Of a stretch of 56,254 nt of DNA, positions 28,361 to 37,709 are shown in pieces; the stretch's first letter is position 1; the number at the start of each line of letters is the position of its first letter. Below the pieces are notes generated by a model. The model did no database searches, was not told the origin of the DNA, and was given only the letters and a program-made list of their open reading frames with translations. This DNA comes from Candidatus Nomurabacteria bacterium (GTDB taxonomy: Bacteria; Patescibacteriota; Minisyncoccia; Phycocordibacterales; UBA9973), in assembly GCA_023267275.1 (NCBI GenBank), contig JAHFNO010000008.1:1-56254 (forward strand), in the 5' to 3' direction. The position numbers and the translations under genes were made by a program.

Positions 28361-29416
28361 CTATTTACTCTCTAACGACCTGACTATTTGATCTCCCAGA
28401 ATCTTTCCGAACGCGGGAGGAACAGCATTGCCGATCATCTTCGATATTGAAGCGACGCTGTTTCCTATGAATTCGTAGTCCTTCGGAAAAGTCTGGATAG
28501 TGGCACCCTCTCGAATCGAGATGGCTCTGTTTTCTTCTGGATGTGCAAAGCGGCCATTGCTTATGCTGTAAAATTTGGTAGTGATTGTTGGGGCCGGACG
28601 ATCCCACCACATTCTGCCGTATGTGTCGTAGAACTTCTTTTCGCCCGAAGAATAGCATTCGAGTTTATATTTCTTTTTATTCTGCCAACCAGAACGATCT
28701 CCTCCATTCGCCGGCGTCATTTGCAATCTCTCAATATTCTTTTGGTTTAAATTTGCAGCACTATGTAAAAACTTACTAGAATCTTTTGTTCCTGCTTTTA
28801 TTTTTGAAAATCCATTTTTGGGGCCCAGAATATCCTTAAGAGTTTTTTGTTTGTTTGTTGGCTCAGGGAGAGAGATGTTTGACACTCTGGAAGCAAGCAA
28901 GGTGAACCTCTTTCTTTTCTGAGGAATTCCATACTGTGACATGTCCGTAACATGATGAGCAACTTTATATCCAAGTGATTCTAAAGTGCTTATAAATTTA
29001 CCCATTGGACTTCCCTCTTTTGAAGATATCCCGGGGACATTTTCTACAAGAACAAAGCCCGGATTAAAGTATTCGACAAATCTTTGAAAATCAAGTATTA
29101 AATCTTTAGTTTTTTTCGACTTTTCTCGGCTTGTGTGTATGATGCTCCAAAATTGGCACGGAGCACATCCCGCAAAAATCATGTTATTATCGTTTCTTTT
29201 TATTTTTAAATCCTTTTCGAGTTCTAGAGGAGAGTATTTCGTTACATCTCTTTCAAGGTATATTGATCCTTTGTTGTTTTTTTCATATGTCTCCTTACAA
29301 GACGCTTCAATGTCGACACCCGCAAGAACATTAATACCTGCCGATCTAAGACCGTGCGTGAGCCCCCCTGCACCAGAAAAGAAATCGATGGCTTTTAATG
29401 TGTTTTTTTTAATCAT
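28361..29416 (-). CDS. DNA (cytosine-5) methyltransferase
   Basis: AIDFFSGAGGLTHGLRSAGINVLAGVDIE...CAPCQFWS...VLVENVPGI...SQYGIPQKRKRF...IREGATIQTFPKDYEFIGNS..MIGNAVPP. Confidence 0.92.
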   Translation of the reverse strand: MIKKNTLKAIDFFSGAGGLTHGLRSAGINVLAGVDIEASCKETYEKNNKGSIYLERDVTKYSPLELEKDLKIKRNDNNMIFAGCAPCQFWSIIHTSREKSKKTKDLILDFQRFVEYFNPGFVLVENVPGISSKEGSPMGKFISTLESLGYKVAHHVTDMSQYGIPQKRKRFTLLASRVSNISLPEPTNKQKTLKDILGPKNGFSKIKAGTKDSSKFLHSAANLNQKNIERLQMTPANGGDRSGWQNKKKYKLECYSSGEKKFYDTYGRMWWDRPAPTITTKFYSISNGRFAHPEENRAISIREGATIQTFPKDYEFIGNSVASISKMIGNAVPPAFGKILGDQIVRSLESK

Positions 29417-30197
29417 GGTTTTTTTCTTTGGTTGGAATTTTTACTATTTCACAAGGATCAATTTTAAATTGAAGCATAGCAGCAGAAGGACGTCCGTTAT
29501 CTCCACCCTTTCTTTGCATACCGATTCGACCGATTTTGAGACTACCATCTCTGGTGATTCTTACTGGACCGTTTCCATAAAAATTCATAACCATTGCCAT
29601 TGGAAGCAAAGTCCACACGCTTATATTTTTTTGGTATAAAAGAAGCCAAGATGCAGGGAAACTATCGCGGCCTTTAAATAAATCCGCAACGATTAATATT
29701 TTGTTTTTCTCAAAAAAATCGATAATTTCCGCTTGCTCTTTTGAGGTTAGCTCATCTAGGAAAATCCTTCTTGAATCTTCTGGACTTGGTTTTGGAGGAG
29801 TCAATTCGCCAGTAAAATATTTTAATTGTTTTCCTATTCTCTCTGGTATACCCCAAAGCTCCACATATTTATCTATCCACCTCTTGTCTATTTGATTGAA
29901 TCCAGAATTGTTGCTTACGAGTTTTATTGAAATATTTTCTATACCAGTTCCTTTTTTGAAAAAAATTGTGATCTCCACCTGAACATCTGTTTTGAAATTA
30001 CCTGTTATTTTAACAGCCTTCACGTTTTCGATGTCTTTCATTTGATAGCCCATGACATCCAACCATTTTTGTGCGTCTTCGTCGCTTTTCCATGCGTTGA
30101 ATTTATCAACGACATCCTGTTCATTTTTAAATCCGCCTTTGGCTGTGGCGGAACCTCTTGCGATGAGCTCTTTTAGTTTTAAATTTGTGTCATCCAT
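29409..30197 (-). CDS. Type II restriction endonuclease, HinP1I-like
   Basis: GSATAKGGFKNEQDVVDKFNAWK..AQKWLDVMGY, KLVSNNSGFNQIDKRW, FTGELTPP, and GSLKIGRIGMQRKGGDNGRPSAAMLQFKIDP resemble R.HinP1I as recalled; directly follows an M.HhaI-like methyltransferase. Confidence 0.8.
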   Translation of the reverse strand: MDDTNLKLKELIARGSATAKGGFKNEQDVVDKFNAWKSDEDAQKWLDVMGYQMKDIENVKAVKITGNFKTDVQVEITIFFKKGTGIENISIKLVSNNSGFNQIDKRWIDKYVELWGIPERIGKQLKYFTGELTPPKPSPEDSRRIFLDELTSKEQAEIIDFFEKNKILIVADLFKGRDSFPASWLLLYQKNISVWTLLPMAMVMNFYGNGPVRITRDGSLKIGRIGMQRKGGDNGRPSAAMLQFKIDPCEIVKIPTKEKNHD

Positions 30198-30203
30198 ATA
30201 AAA

Positions 30204-31232
30204 TTAAGTTGTTAATGTTAAGTCGGGATACGCTTTTATAATCTGTTGAAATATTAATTTCAATACAGGTACGGATACGCTATCGCCAAACTGTTTGTAT
30301 GCTTCATTTCTATTTTCTGCTATTTCATAGTCTTCTGGGAAGCCTTGCATGCGGGCACATTCTCTCGGAGTCAGCTTTCTGACTTTACCGTTAATCAAAT
30401 ATGCTCCTGTTTTGCTTGCTGCACCGCCTCCATAGGCCGACAACGTTATACCGGCGGCTTTTGTTGAGTATATCCTCTCTCCTTGTCCACCCCCATTTAT
30501 CTTGCCTATCTGCAAAGGACGACGAGGGTCTACTACTTCCGCATCAGGCTTCGTTATTTTCATGTCTGGTCTGTCGATAAAACCATGAAAGATGTTATCT
30601 TGCTCAAGAATATCTTCAACAGTTTTAAACTCCTTGATTGGTTTTGGAAATTCAAAATTCTTTATTCCAAGGTCTTTCCTGAAGGCAACGATATAGACTC
30701 TTTCTCTCGCCTGAGGAACTCCGTAATCGCTTGATCTCAAAACTTTTATAAAGTGATCATATCCGATTTCTTCAAGTGTGTCTTTGACCACTTGGATTGT
30801 TTTTCCATTATCGTGTTTTAAGAAATTTCTTACGTTCTCCAAAAAAAGAACTTCTGGTTTTGCTTTTTTTGCGATTCTTGCAACATCAAAAAATAAAGTG
30901 CCTCTAGTATCACCGAAACCTTTCATTTTCCCTGAAATACTGAAGGCTTGGCAAGGAAAACCTGCACACAAAACGTTGTGCTTAGGAACTTCTTTTTCGT
31001 CTATTTTTGTAATGTCTCCTTCTGGGCACTCACCGAAGTTTCTTTCGTAAGTATCTTGAGACTTTTCGTCCCATTCTGATCCAAAGACACACTCCCCTCC
31101 ATGACTTTCTAGAGCAATGCGAAATCCTCCAATGCCAGCAAACAAATCAATGAAATCAAAAGTCTGTTGGGTTTTTTCCCAACTTTTCTTTTTGTTTACC
31201 TTTTGAGTTTGAAATAGTGTTGCGACTGGCAT
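30204..31232 (-). CDS. DNA (cytosine-5) methyltransferase, M.HhaI-like
   Basis: FIDLFAGIGGFRIALESHGGECVFGSEWD..LCAGFPCQAFSISGKMKGFGDTRGTLFFD..QGERIYSTKAAGITLSAYGGG..RKLTPRECARMQGFPEDY..QFGDSVSVPV. Confidence 0.95.
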   Translation of the reverse strand: MPVATLFQTQKVNKKKSWEKTQQTFDFIDLFAGIGGFRIALESHGGECVFGSEWDEKSQDTYERNFGECPEGDITKIDEKEVPKHNVLCAGFPCQAFSISGKMKGFGDTRGTLFFDVARIAKKAKPEVLFLENVRNFLKHDNGKTIQVVKDTLEEIGYDHFIKVLRSSDYGVPQARERVYIVAFRKDLGIKNFEFPKPIKEFKTVEDILEQDNIFHGFIDRPDMKITKPDAEVVDPRRPLQIGKINGGGQGERIYSTKAAGITLSAYGGGAASKTGAYLINGKVRKLTPRECARMQGFPEDYEIAENRNEAYKQFGDSVSVPVLKLIFQQIIKAYPDLTLTT

Positions 31233-31234
31233 AT

Positions 31235-31513
31235 TTATATTCTAATTACTAAATTAATTCCCGACAATTTTATTATTAATATTTTTCCTTCCAATTTCTT
31301 ACTCGTTTGTTGACCTATAAATATTCTTCCAGATAAATCTATTTTTCGATCCTTTAGTGTAATGTGACCGATTCTTACTGAAAATTTTTCACCAAGTTTT
31401 TTTCTTGCCTCCTTATCCATGGTCACAAACAAATAGCCTCGACTGACTTCACTCTTAGTGAGTGTCCTTTTGATACCGTCGTTAAGTCTTCTGAGTCCTT
31501 GCAGTGCGGCCAT
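31235..31513 (-). CDS. Hypothetical protein upstream of the restriction-modification genes
   Basis: Start inferred (ORF track opens at 31603). Confidence 0.4.
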   Translation of the reverse strand: MAALQGLRRLNDGIKRTLTKSEVSRGYLFVTMDKEARKKLGEKFSVRIGHITLKDRKIDLSGRIFIGQQTSKKLEGKILIIKLSGINLVIRI

Positions 31514-31610
31514 ACAAATACATTTTACAAACTTTGCGCTAGAATAGCAACTAACAATAAGAAGCACCATTAATGTGCCGTTGAGTCTACACTTGTCAGA
31601 CAATTAGATA

Positions 31611-31790
31611 TTATTTTCCTGCGTATGGTTGGGTCGTTTCCCCTTTGTTTGCAAAGTAAAAGGCGAATGCCATTGATGCGAGAGTCAAGAAATCCTTGGC
31701 ATCAATCTTGCCGATAAGCATGCCTGCGATCGTCGCAAGTGCCATCAAAATAAAAACGACCTTGGATGCTGATTGGTATATTGGTTGCAT
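31611..31790 (-). CDS. Small membrane protein (59 aa), candidate holin
   Basis: MQPIYQSASKVVFILMALATIAGMLIGKIDAKDFLTLASMAFAFYFANKGETTQPYAGK; two TM segments, adjacent to endolysin; below the ORF-track cutoff. Confidence 0.6.
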   Translation of the reverse strand: MQPIYQSASKVVFILMALATIAGMLIGKIDAKDFLTLASMAFAFYFANKGETTQPYAGK

Positions 31791-31803
31791 AAATTTTTAT
31801 GAA

Positions 31804-32805
31804 TTAATTATAAAGTTCATTGAGCTTTGCGATCGTCTTCGGACCACACTGCACGCCTCCATTATTTGATCCAAGATATTTATTTTGGAAAAGAAGGACA
31901 CCTCGCTGCGTAACTGGGCCGTACAAGCCGGTACTGTCCACGTTCGTCGGGAACATTCCCTCGTACTTGAGAATGTCTTGAAGTGCGATCACGTCTGCAT
32001 TCCTGTCTCCCCGCTTGAGCCAGTGCGTAAAGTTGTGATGCGGTTTATTGTCATTCGGCTCGTAAACAAAGTTGATCGTGTAGCCTGCGTAAAAACAACG
32101 AGCCTTGAGCCATTCTTGCGAGAGATATCGTTGTCCGAACTTTGCGTAATTCGGGCCCCATGAATCGTCCATCACAATATACTTTTTGCCACTGACGAGG
32201 ACATTGTCTACGCCTGCGGTTCCATGCCCGCACGTAAGCTTTGAATTTGGATCAACGGTCGGAAAGTCTGTCCATTCTGAATAATCGAATCTGTGACCAA
32301 GAAGGACACCTTTGCCTAGTGTGGTAATCGCTGCGATCGCATCAATGTCAATTGGAAGTGCGACTCGACCTGCTGACTTGTATCTTTGAGCTGTTGCATC
32401 TGTGTCGGCTGTGATTCCTGTCTTGTCATTCATTTCAGTCTCGCCTTTGTTTTCGGATGGGAGCAAAGATTCGAGTGTCGCACCGTGATTTCTTCCAATA
32501 TCCAAGGCTTCAGGCAGATACATACCGCCTCCCTGTGTTGTGCGACGTGTATAAATGTCACGAGGAGAAAGATGCACGAATTCCCTGCCCTCATAGACCT
32601 CGTCGATACCAAGAATTTTTGCCACCGCAAACGCTACACAAGCACTCGATCCGTCTTGATTGAAGATTGGGAATTGTTTTGGCGTACGCTCATCCCATTT
32701 CGGTGCGGGCGGTGCTGAGAATAATTCCTCGTGAATAAAACCTGTCTCTTTTTCTTTTATGTCTCTGATCGGGTCATCTACGATTCCGTTATAATTTTCG
32801 TTCAT
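31804..32805 (-). CDS. Putative endolysin: papain-like C1 peptidase plus peptidoglycan-binding domain
   Basis: DGSSACVAFAVAKIL (Cys), CGHGTAGVDNVLV (His), DDSWGPNYAKFGQRYLS (NSWG-like); C-terminal RGDRNADVIALQDIL...GLYGPVTQRGVLLFQ. Confidence 0.75.
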   Translation of the reverse strand: MNENYNGIVDDPIRDIKEKETGFIHEELFSAPPAPKWDERTPKQFPIFNQDGSSACVAFAVAKILGIDEVYEGREFVHLSPRDIYTRRTTQGGGMYLPEALDIGRNHGATLESLLPSENKGETEMNDKTGITADTDATAQRYKSAGRVALPIDIDAIAAITTLGKGVLLGHRFDYSEWTDFPTVDPNSKLTCGHGTAGVDNVLVSGKKYIVMDDSWGPNYAKFGQRYLSQEWLKARCFYAGYTINFVYEPNDNKPHHNFTHWLKRGDRNADVIALQDILKYEGMFPTNVDSTGLYGPVTQRGVLLFQNKYLGSNNGGVQCGPKTIAKLNELYN

Positions 32806-32834
32806 ATATTCTTTAACTTTTCTTTATAAATCTT

Positions 32835-33110
32835 TTAATTTTTCTTGAAGAAACCTTCAAGAAGCGCAATCAGTCCGCCGACTGCGGCTGCTGTGCCAAT
32901 AAGATATGCGAGGACTTTGCCAAATCCGCGCACGTTTGTGCCGAGCTCGATCGTCGGTTGCGCGCGCTCTTTCCACTCGTTGTCAGATTTGATATAGTCG
33001 TCGACTTTCTTATTCAAGTTGTCGATCTTTCCATTGACGGTCGCTTTGACGCTGATTTCGATCTGCTCAGTTACGACCTTTTGTAATTTTTCAAATTGTT
33101 CGGGTGTCAT
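32835..33110 (-). CDS. Hypothetical phage protein: coiled coil plus C-terminal TM
   Basis: MTPEQFEKLQKVVTEQIEIS...VLAYLIGTAAAVGGLIALLEGFF. Confidence 0.55.
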   Translation of the reverse strand: MTPEQFEKLQKVVTEQIEISVKATVNGKIDNLNKKVDDYIKSDNEWKERAQPTIELGTNVRGFGKVLAYLIGTAAAVGGLIALLEGFFKKN

Positions 33111-33114
33111 ATTT

Positions 33115-34254
33115 TTATGCTCCAAGATTAAACTCATAAATGACACCAGTTGCTCCGTTTGTGCCTGATCCGCCGTTTGAACCTGCGGGAATGCTTGGAG
33201 AAACTGTTAGGCTTCCACCAACTCCACCCGCACCACCTGATCCGCCGGCGACACTCTTGGTGATCGTGGTCGACCTTTTGTAGTAAGCGATAATCATTAT
33301 TCCTCCGACACCACCGCCCCCTCCACCTCCACCACCGCCGGCACCACCATTTCCACCGGCAGCAGTTCCCGAGTTTCCTCCCTTTCCGCCCGCGCCTCCA
33401 GTACCGCCGATACTTTCAAAAAGATTTCCACTGCCGTTGTCTACGATACTAAAAGCAAAAACCCAGAGAATACCCGCAGAGCTTGCACCACCACCACCTC
33501 CACCGCCCGCAGCAGAAACTCCGTTGAAGTTATTGTGTCCGCCACCTGCGCCACCTCCACCTCCTGCGGCTCCGCCCGCCACACGATAGCGATTCAAGGT
33601 ACCCACAACGAGGTCATGCATAAGATTCGCTGTCCACAATGAACGAGGAGCAGTGATTGCGGCCGTTGCAGTTCCGGCGGAACCGCCAGACGAGCCAGTG
33701 CCTCCACTCAATCCACCCGAAGTCAGACTTGGGCCGCCGTTTCCTCCAGTGCCTCCACCGGCTCCGCTTGATCCAAGTGCCTGAGATATTGGCGAACCGT
33801 TGTTTCCGTTTCCGCCCGGATTCGTACTGCTGTTGTTGTTTCCGGCACATCCCGATCCTCCCTGAGCTCCGGTAGCACCTTGTACGCCACCATCAACTGT
33901 TCCCGAGTTTCTCGCACTTGCAAGACTGCCGGAAGTTCCGCCCGATGAAGATGATCCGTTGTTATCAAGACCTGCTCCGCCTGCACCACCGTTGTTTCCG
34001 TTGGTGTGAATTTTATACGAGCTACTTCTAGTGAGAATTCCTTTAATGAAAATTTTGTAGCCATTCGCATCAATATTTCCTCCCGAGAGAGTGAGGTTGT
34101 TGTAGTACATGTCTCGAGTTATTGTCGTGTCGGTTCCGATCGTGACATCTCCGTCAGAACCATCACCGAACGGATGCTTCATCGGAATATCAAAGTTTCC
34201 GTTGAGATCGGATGCATTGACTGTATCTCCTGCGTTCCAAATTTTTACTCCCAT
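33115..34254 (-). CDS. Glycine-rich tail fibre/adhesin-like protein
   Basis: N-terminal MGVKIWNAGDTVNASDLNGNF is common in tail fibres; long Gly-rich runs such as GGAGGKGGNSGTAAGGNGGAGGGGG. Confidence 0.7.
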   Translation of the reverse strand: MGVKIWNAGDTVNASDLNGNFDIPMKHPFGDGSDGDVTIGTDTTITRDMYYNNLTLSGGNIDANGYKIFIKGILTRSSSYKIHTNGNNGGAGGAGLDNNGSSSSGGTSGSLASARNSGTVDGGVQGATGAQGGSGCAGNNNSSTNPGGNGNNGSPISQALGSSGAGGGTGGNGGPSLTSGGLSGGTGSSGGSAGTATAAITAPRSLWTANLMHDLVVGTLNRYRVAGGAAGGGGGAGGGHNNFNGVSAAGGGGGGGASSAGILWVFAFSIVDNGSGNLFESIGGTGGAGGKGGNSGTAAGGNGGAGGGGGGGGGGVGGIMIIAYYKRSTTITKSVAGGSGGAGGVGGSLTVSPSIPAGSNGGSGTNGATGVIYEFNLGA

Positions 34255-34256
34255 AA

Positions 34257-34790
34257 TTAGCTGATGGTATATTTACAACTGACAAAAAGACTCTGGGCGC
34301 TCGACTTCACCCATCCGCCGGTTGCGATATATGAGAACAACTGTCCAGTGTTCACCGATGCCGTTCCGTCAATCACATTTCCAAATTCCGTATATGTGCC
34401 GTTCGTATCGCCCGCCGTATAGAAAAAATCCACGTAGGCGATGTTGTTATCGTATGCAAGACTCGAAGCGAGCTTGCGGAATACTTCCGTACCGAGCTGA
34501 GTGCTTGAGTTACTTGGTGACGGGCTTACTTGTGTTCCAAGCAAGCCGTAGTTGATTGAGCCAGTGTAGGTTGTGTTGCCCGCAAGCCTGCGTGCGAGGA
34601 CAGTTCTACCTGCCGTAGTGATGAGATTGTGTTTGTGTTTTGAAAAAATAACGGCTCCACTTTTTTTCAGACTCGCCAAAATACTTTTTTTGCCAGTCTT
34701 TACATATTCACGGAGCATCATCACTTCTTTGCCAGTTTCTTTTACCCACTCGGCAAGGACAAATGTGTTGATGTTTACCTTTATTGTCAT
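34257..34790 (-). CDS. Phage structural protein, hypothetical
   Basis: Position between fibre and hub genes; NLITTAGRTVLARRLAG motif. Confidence 0.5.
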   Translation of the reverse strand: MTIKVNINTFVLAEWVKETGKEVMMLREYVKTGKKSILASLKKSGAVIFSKHKHNLITTAGRTVLARRLAGNTTYTGSINYGLLGTQVSPSPSNSSTQLGTEVFRKLASSLAYDNNIAYVDFFYTAGDTNGTYTEFGNVIDGTASVNTGQLFSYIATGGWVKSSAQSLFVSCKYTIS

Positions 34791-34812
34791 TTCGTGTTGA
34801 AGATTCATATGT

Positions 34813-36303
34813 TTAATAAACTTTTAGCGAATAATCCAAGCGACCCATGCGTTTAGTATCGGTCTGACTTGTTGGTGTGTAATCTGCAAGCACCCACAGC
34901 GGTTCGACACCGGCTCCGAGTGGATCATTCAGAATGCTTTCAGCGAGAGTGACGGTTACAAAATCTTGATAGGGTGAGAGCGTTGTAATGAGTTCGTCTA
35001 TCGTCACTTCCGCCGTGTCTGTTTTGATTGTCTCGGCAACTTCGGCATCATCCGCTTGTTGCGGATCAGGCTGAAGAATTTGCTGAAGAAGCTCTATCAA
35101 TCCGAATTGGCGAGTTGTCACAACGTCAACGGAATAGGTGAAATCGTTCAGGGTTCTCGCTTTGAAGTCGACTGAGCTGATTATGAAATCAACATTTGCA
35201 CCTCGTCGTGTACTTGTGAGATTGATAACCATGCCAGTGCGCAAGCCTGCAGTGTAGGTATCAAACTTCAGCGAACTGATCGGGTCTTTGTATGTATCCA
35301 CCTCCGCACCCGCACGTTTGCGAGCGACGGCCAAGTCTTGAATTGTGGTGTCTCGTATCAATTTTTCTTTCGCTCCATACAAAGCGATTGATGCGGGATC
35401 GCTTGCGATGGCAAGGACTGGAACTTTTGGATTTCCTGAGAATTGGATTTGATCGCCGTCGGCAAGCACGGCATTGAAACGGATTATCTTTTCTGTGAAG
35501 TTATACAAGACATCCTTTGCAGGAAAACTGTCGATGTTATCGATACCGACGGTCTTACTCACTCCATTTACGGTGATAGCCAAATTGGAGAATTTATACG
35601 GAAGAGTAAAAGTCTTTGAATTGTTTCCGTTGACCGTGATCTTGTCTGTGTAGGTCGCACCATCGTATTCTCCACCACGAACTTTTACCGTGTTAGCGAT
35701 CTGCGTTCCGTCTATGGAGCGTTCTAGTGTTTCGTTCACATAGTTGCCACTTGTATCCGTCAGATTGTACGGAGCGGAATTTGTAAACTTTGAGAAGAAG
35801 TGAATGTCTTTGTTTTCGTCGACATACCAGTCGTACCGAAGGACATCCGCAAGACGCTTGATGCATTGACTGATGGGTACCTGATTGAAAACAATTTTTG
35901 TGATAGAGAAAGTGCTTGATACATTTACCGAAGTGAATCCTGAAGCGTATTTAGTGAGAAGATCATTGATGATGTAGGCGACGGTCTGACTTGAATATGT
36001 TTCGCTCACGAGTTTGCTGTCGAGAAGAAATGTGTAATCGGTTACCTTCACTTCATACACGAGACCGTCAGCGGTGCTGATTTCCGTTTCGTTTACGGAT
36101 GTGATCGTTCCGCCGAATATCTTTGTTGTGTCTTGGAAGATACCAATATCATCGCCAACTGTCGGCACGACACTACGGCTTCCGTATTTCCGTAAAAGAA
36201 AAACCGCCGTATCCACTTGGGACGTTAGTATTTGATTTATTTCCAGACTGTCTCGTACCACAAGCGACGATCGGTCTGTGCTGTTTATCTTTAGGATGAT
36301 CAT
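34813..36303 (-). CDS. Phage tail/baseplate hub-like protein
   Basis: Position after tape measure; VDTAVFLLRKYG, CIKRLADVLRYDWYVDENKDIHF. Confidence 0.6.
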   Translation of the reverse strand: MIILKINSTDRSSLVVRDSLEINQILTSQVDTAVFLLRKYGSRSVVPTVGDDIGIFQDTTKIFGGTITSVNETEISTADGLVYEVKVTDYTFLLDSKLVSETYSSQTVAYIINDLLTKYASGFTSVNVSSTFSITKIVFNQVPISQCIKRLADVLRYDWYVDENKDIHFFSKFTNSAPYNLTDTSGNYVNETLERSIDGTQIANTVKVRGGEYDGATYTDKITVNGNNSKTFTLPYKFSNLAITVNGVSKTVGIDNIDSFPAKDVLYNFTEKIIRFNAVLADGDQIQFSGNPKVPVLAIASDPASIALYGAKEKLIRDTTIQDLAVARKRAGAEVDTYKDPISSLKFDTYTAGLRTGMVINLTSTRRGANVDFIISSVDFKARTLNDFTYSVDVVTTRQFGLIELLQQILQPDPQQADDAEVAETIKTDTAEVTIDELITTLSPYQDFVTVTLAESILNDPLGAGVEPLWVLADYTPTSQTDTKRMGRLDYSLKVY

Positions 36304-37706
36304 ATTCGTTGACTTGCTTTAATCTGTCCCATAAGAACATCACTGATATCGTTTGCCATTTTTCGGATATCGATTTTGTTGTCGACGTTTGCTTCAACAT
36401 TGAGAGTGATATTATTTTGATTGTTGTTTATTACTCCCCCTCCACCTGCGAGACTTTTTAAACGATCGAGAGGTATGACTGCTTCGGCTCCTGCCTCACC
36501 CACCATTGCGAATGTTGGTTTAGTAATGATTCCACCGTCAGCAAAACCGAGAGCATGACCAACATTTGTAAGTCCTTGACCAACTGCGTTTATTCCTCGG
36601 CCGACAAGCGATCCTACAGCCTGCGCGCCACCTATAACTTTGTTGACTGCATCAAGGAAGGGCTGAATGAGTGCCATGAGCCAATCAATCGCCGACTTGA
36701 AAACATCTTTTATTTGATTCCAGATGTTTGTGAAAAAGTCTTTGACGGCCGTGAATATCTCAATCGCTTTTTCTTTGAGCATTCCCCAATTGTCGACGAC
36801 CCAAACCACACCCGCGATTATTCCGCCGATGATTGCACCGCCAATAATGAATGGGGCAAGTGCCACGGCTGCAGCAAGAAACGCCGTCACCGCCGCATAC
36901 ACCGCGGGGACCAACGCACCTATGATCGCACCGGCAACTGCATACAAAACGGCGGGATGCTGTCTCAAAAATTCAATCAATTCTTTTGCTTTGTCTATCC
37001 ATTTCGGAAGAACACCAGTGATGAATTCAGTGGCAGCAGATGCCAGTTTTGTAAGTGCAGGCAGTACCTGTTCGCCGAGCGATTCCTTGAAATTTTCAAA
37101 GGTTACGGATAGCACCGCCATCTGTCCTTGGAATCCGCCCGCGAACGCCTGTGCTTGTCCACCCACTCTTTCTTGCAAGATACCTAGTGCTTCGAGCGGT
37201 GTCGCGCTGTCTTTTATGTCGATACCGAACTGTTTCAACACACGGCTGTTTCCGCTCAGCACCATACCTACGAGATTGCTCGCAGTCGCAAGGTCGATAT
37301 GTTTTGCTCTCGCCAAATCCATAGCAGTGCTGTTGAGTTTTTGTGCTTGAGTCAGATCGCCAGTGCGTTGATAGAGGCGTGCCATACTTACCGCAGCATC
37401 TTCGTCATCAAAGCCGAGCTGTACTGCAGCTTGAGACATTTTTATGATCGAGTCGTGTGCTTCCTCGCCTCCTTTTCCCATCGCACGGAGTGTTGCATCC
37501 ATGCTTGCAATTTGTGTCTGTGCTTCGGAAGCGGCTTTGACTACCGAATATCCAAATCCGACCGCAGCAACGCCGACACCAAGAAGTCCAAGGGCGAAAC
37601 CCTTGGATGCACTCTCAGCATCTTTCAGAGAGCCACCGAACTTTTTCATTCCGTCCGATGCCTCGTCTTTTAACTGCAATAAAATTTGTAATACGGTCTG
37701 ATCCAT
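36300..37706 (-). CDS. Tail tape measure protein
   Basis: Hydrophobic central segment, FADGGIITKPTFAMVGEAGAEAVIPLDRL C-terminal motif. Confidence 0.88.
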   Translation of the reverse strand: MDQTVLQILLQLKDEASDGMKKFGGSLKDAESASKGFALGLLGVGVAAVGFGYSVVKAASEAQTQIASMDATLRAMGKGGEEAHDSIIKMSQAAVQLGFDDEDAAVSMARLYQRTGDLTQAQKLNSTAMDLARAKHIDLATASNLVGMVLSGNSRVLKQFGIDIKDSATPLEALGILQERVGGQAQAFAGGFQGQMAVLSVTFENFKESLGEQVLPALTKLASAATEFITGVLPKWIDKAKELIEFLRQHPAVLYAVAGAIIGALVPAVYAAVTAFLAAAVALAPFIIGGAIIGGIIAGVVWVVDNWGMLKEKAIEIFTAVKDFFTNIWNQIKDVFKSAIDWLMALIQPFLDAVNKVIGGAQAVGSLVGRGINAVGQGLTNVGHALGFADGGIITKPTFAMVGEAGAEAVIPLDRLKSLAGGGGVINNNQNNITLNVEANVDNKIDIRKMANDISDVLMGQIKASQRI

Positions 37707-37709
37707 AAA

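Noticed and set aside
33170-34020. Possible CRISPR or tandem DNA repeat
   Set aside because: The repetition is Gly-codon-driven within a CDS, with no constant repeat/spacer period. No CRISPR array was seen anywhere in the window.
33614-34073. Alternative-frame ORFs in the glycine-rich fibre gene
   Set aside because: Repetitive GC-rich codons keep other frames open; Arg/Gln-rich products are typical artefacts.
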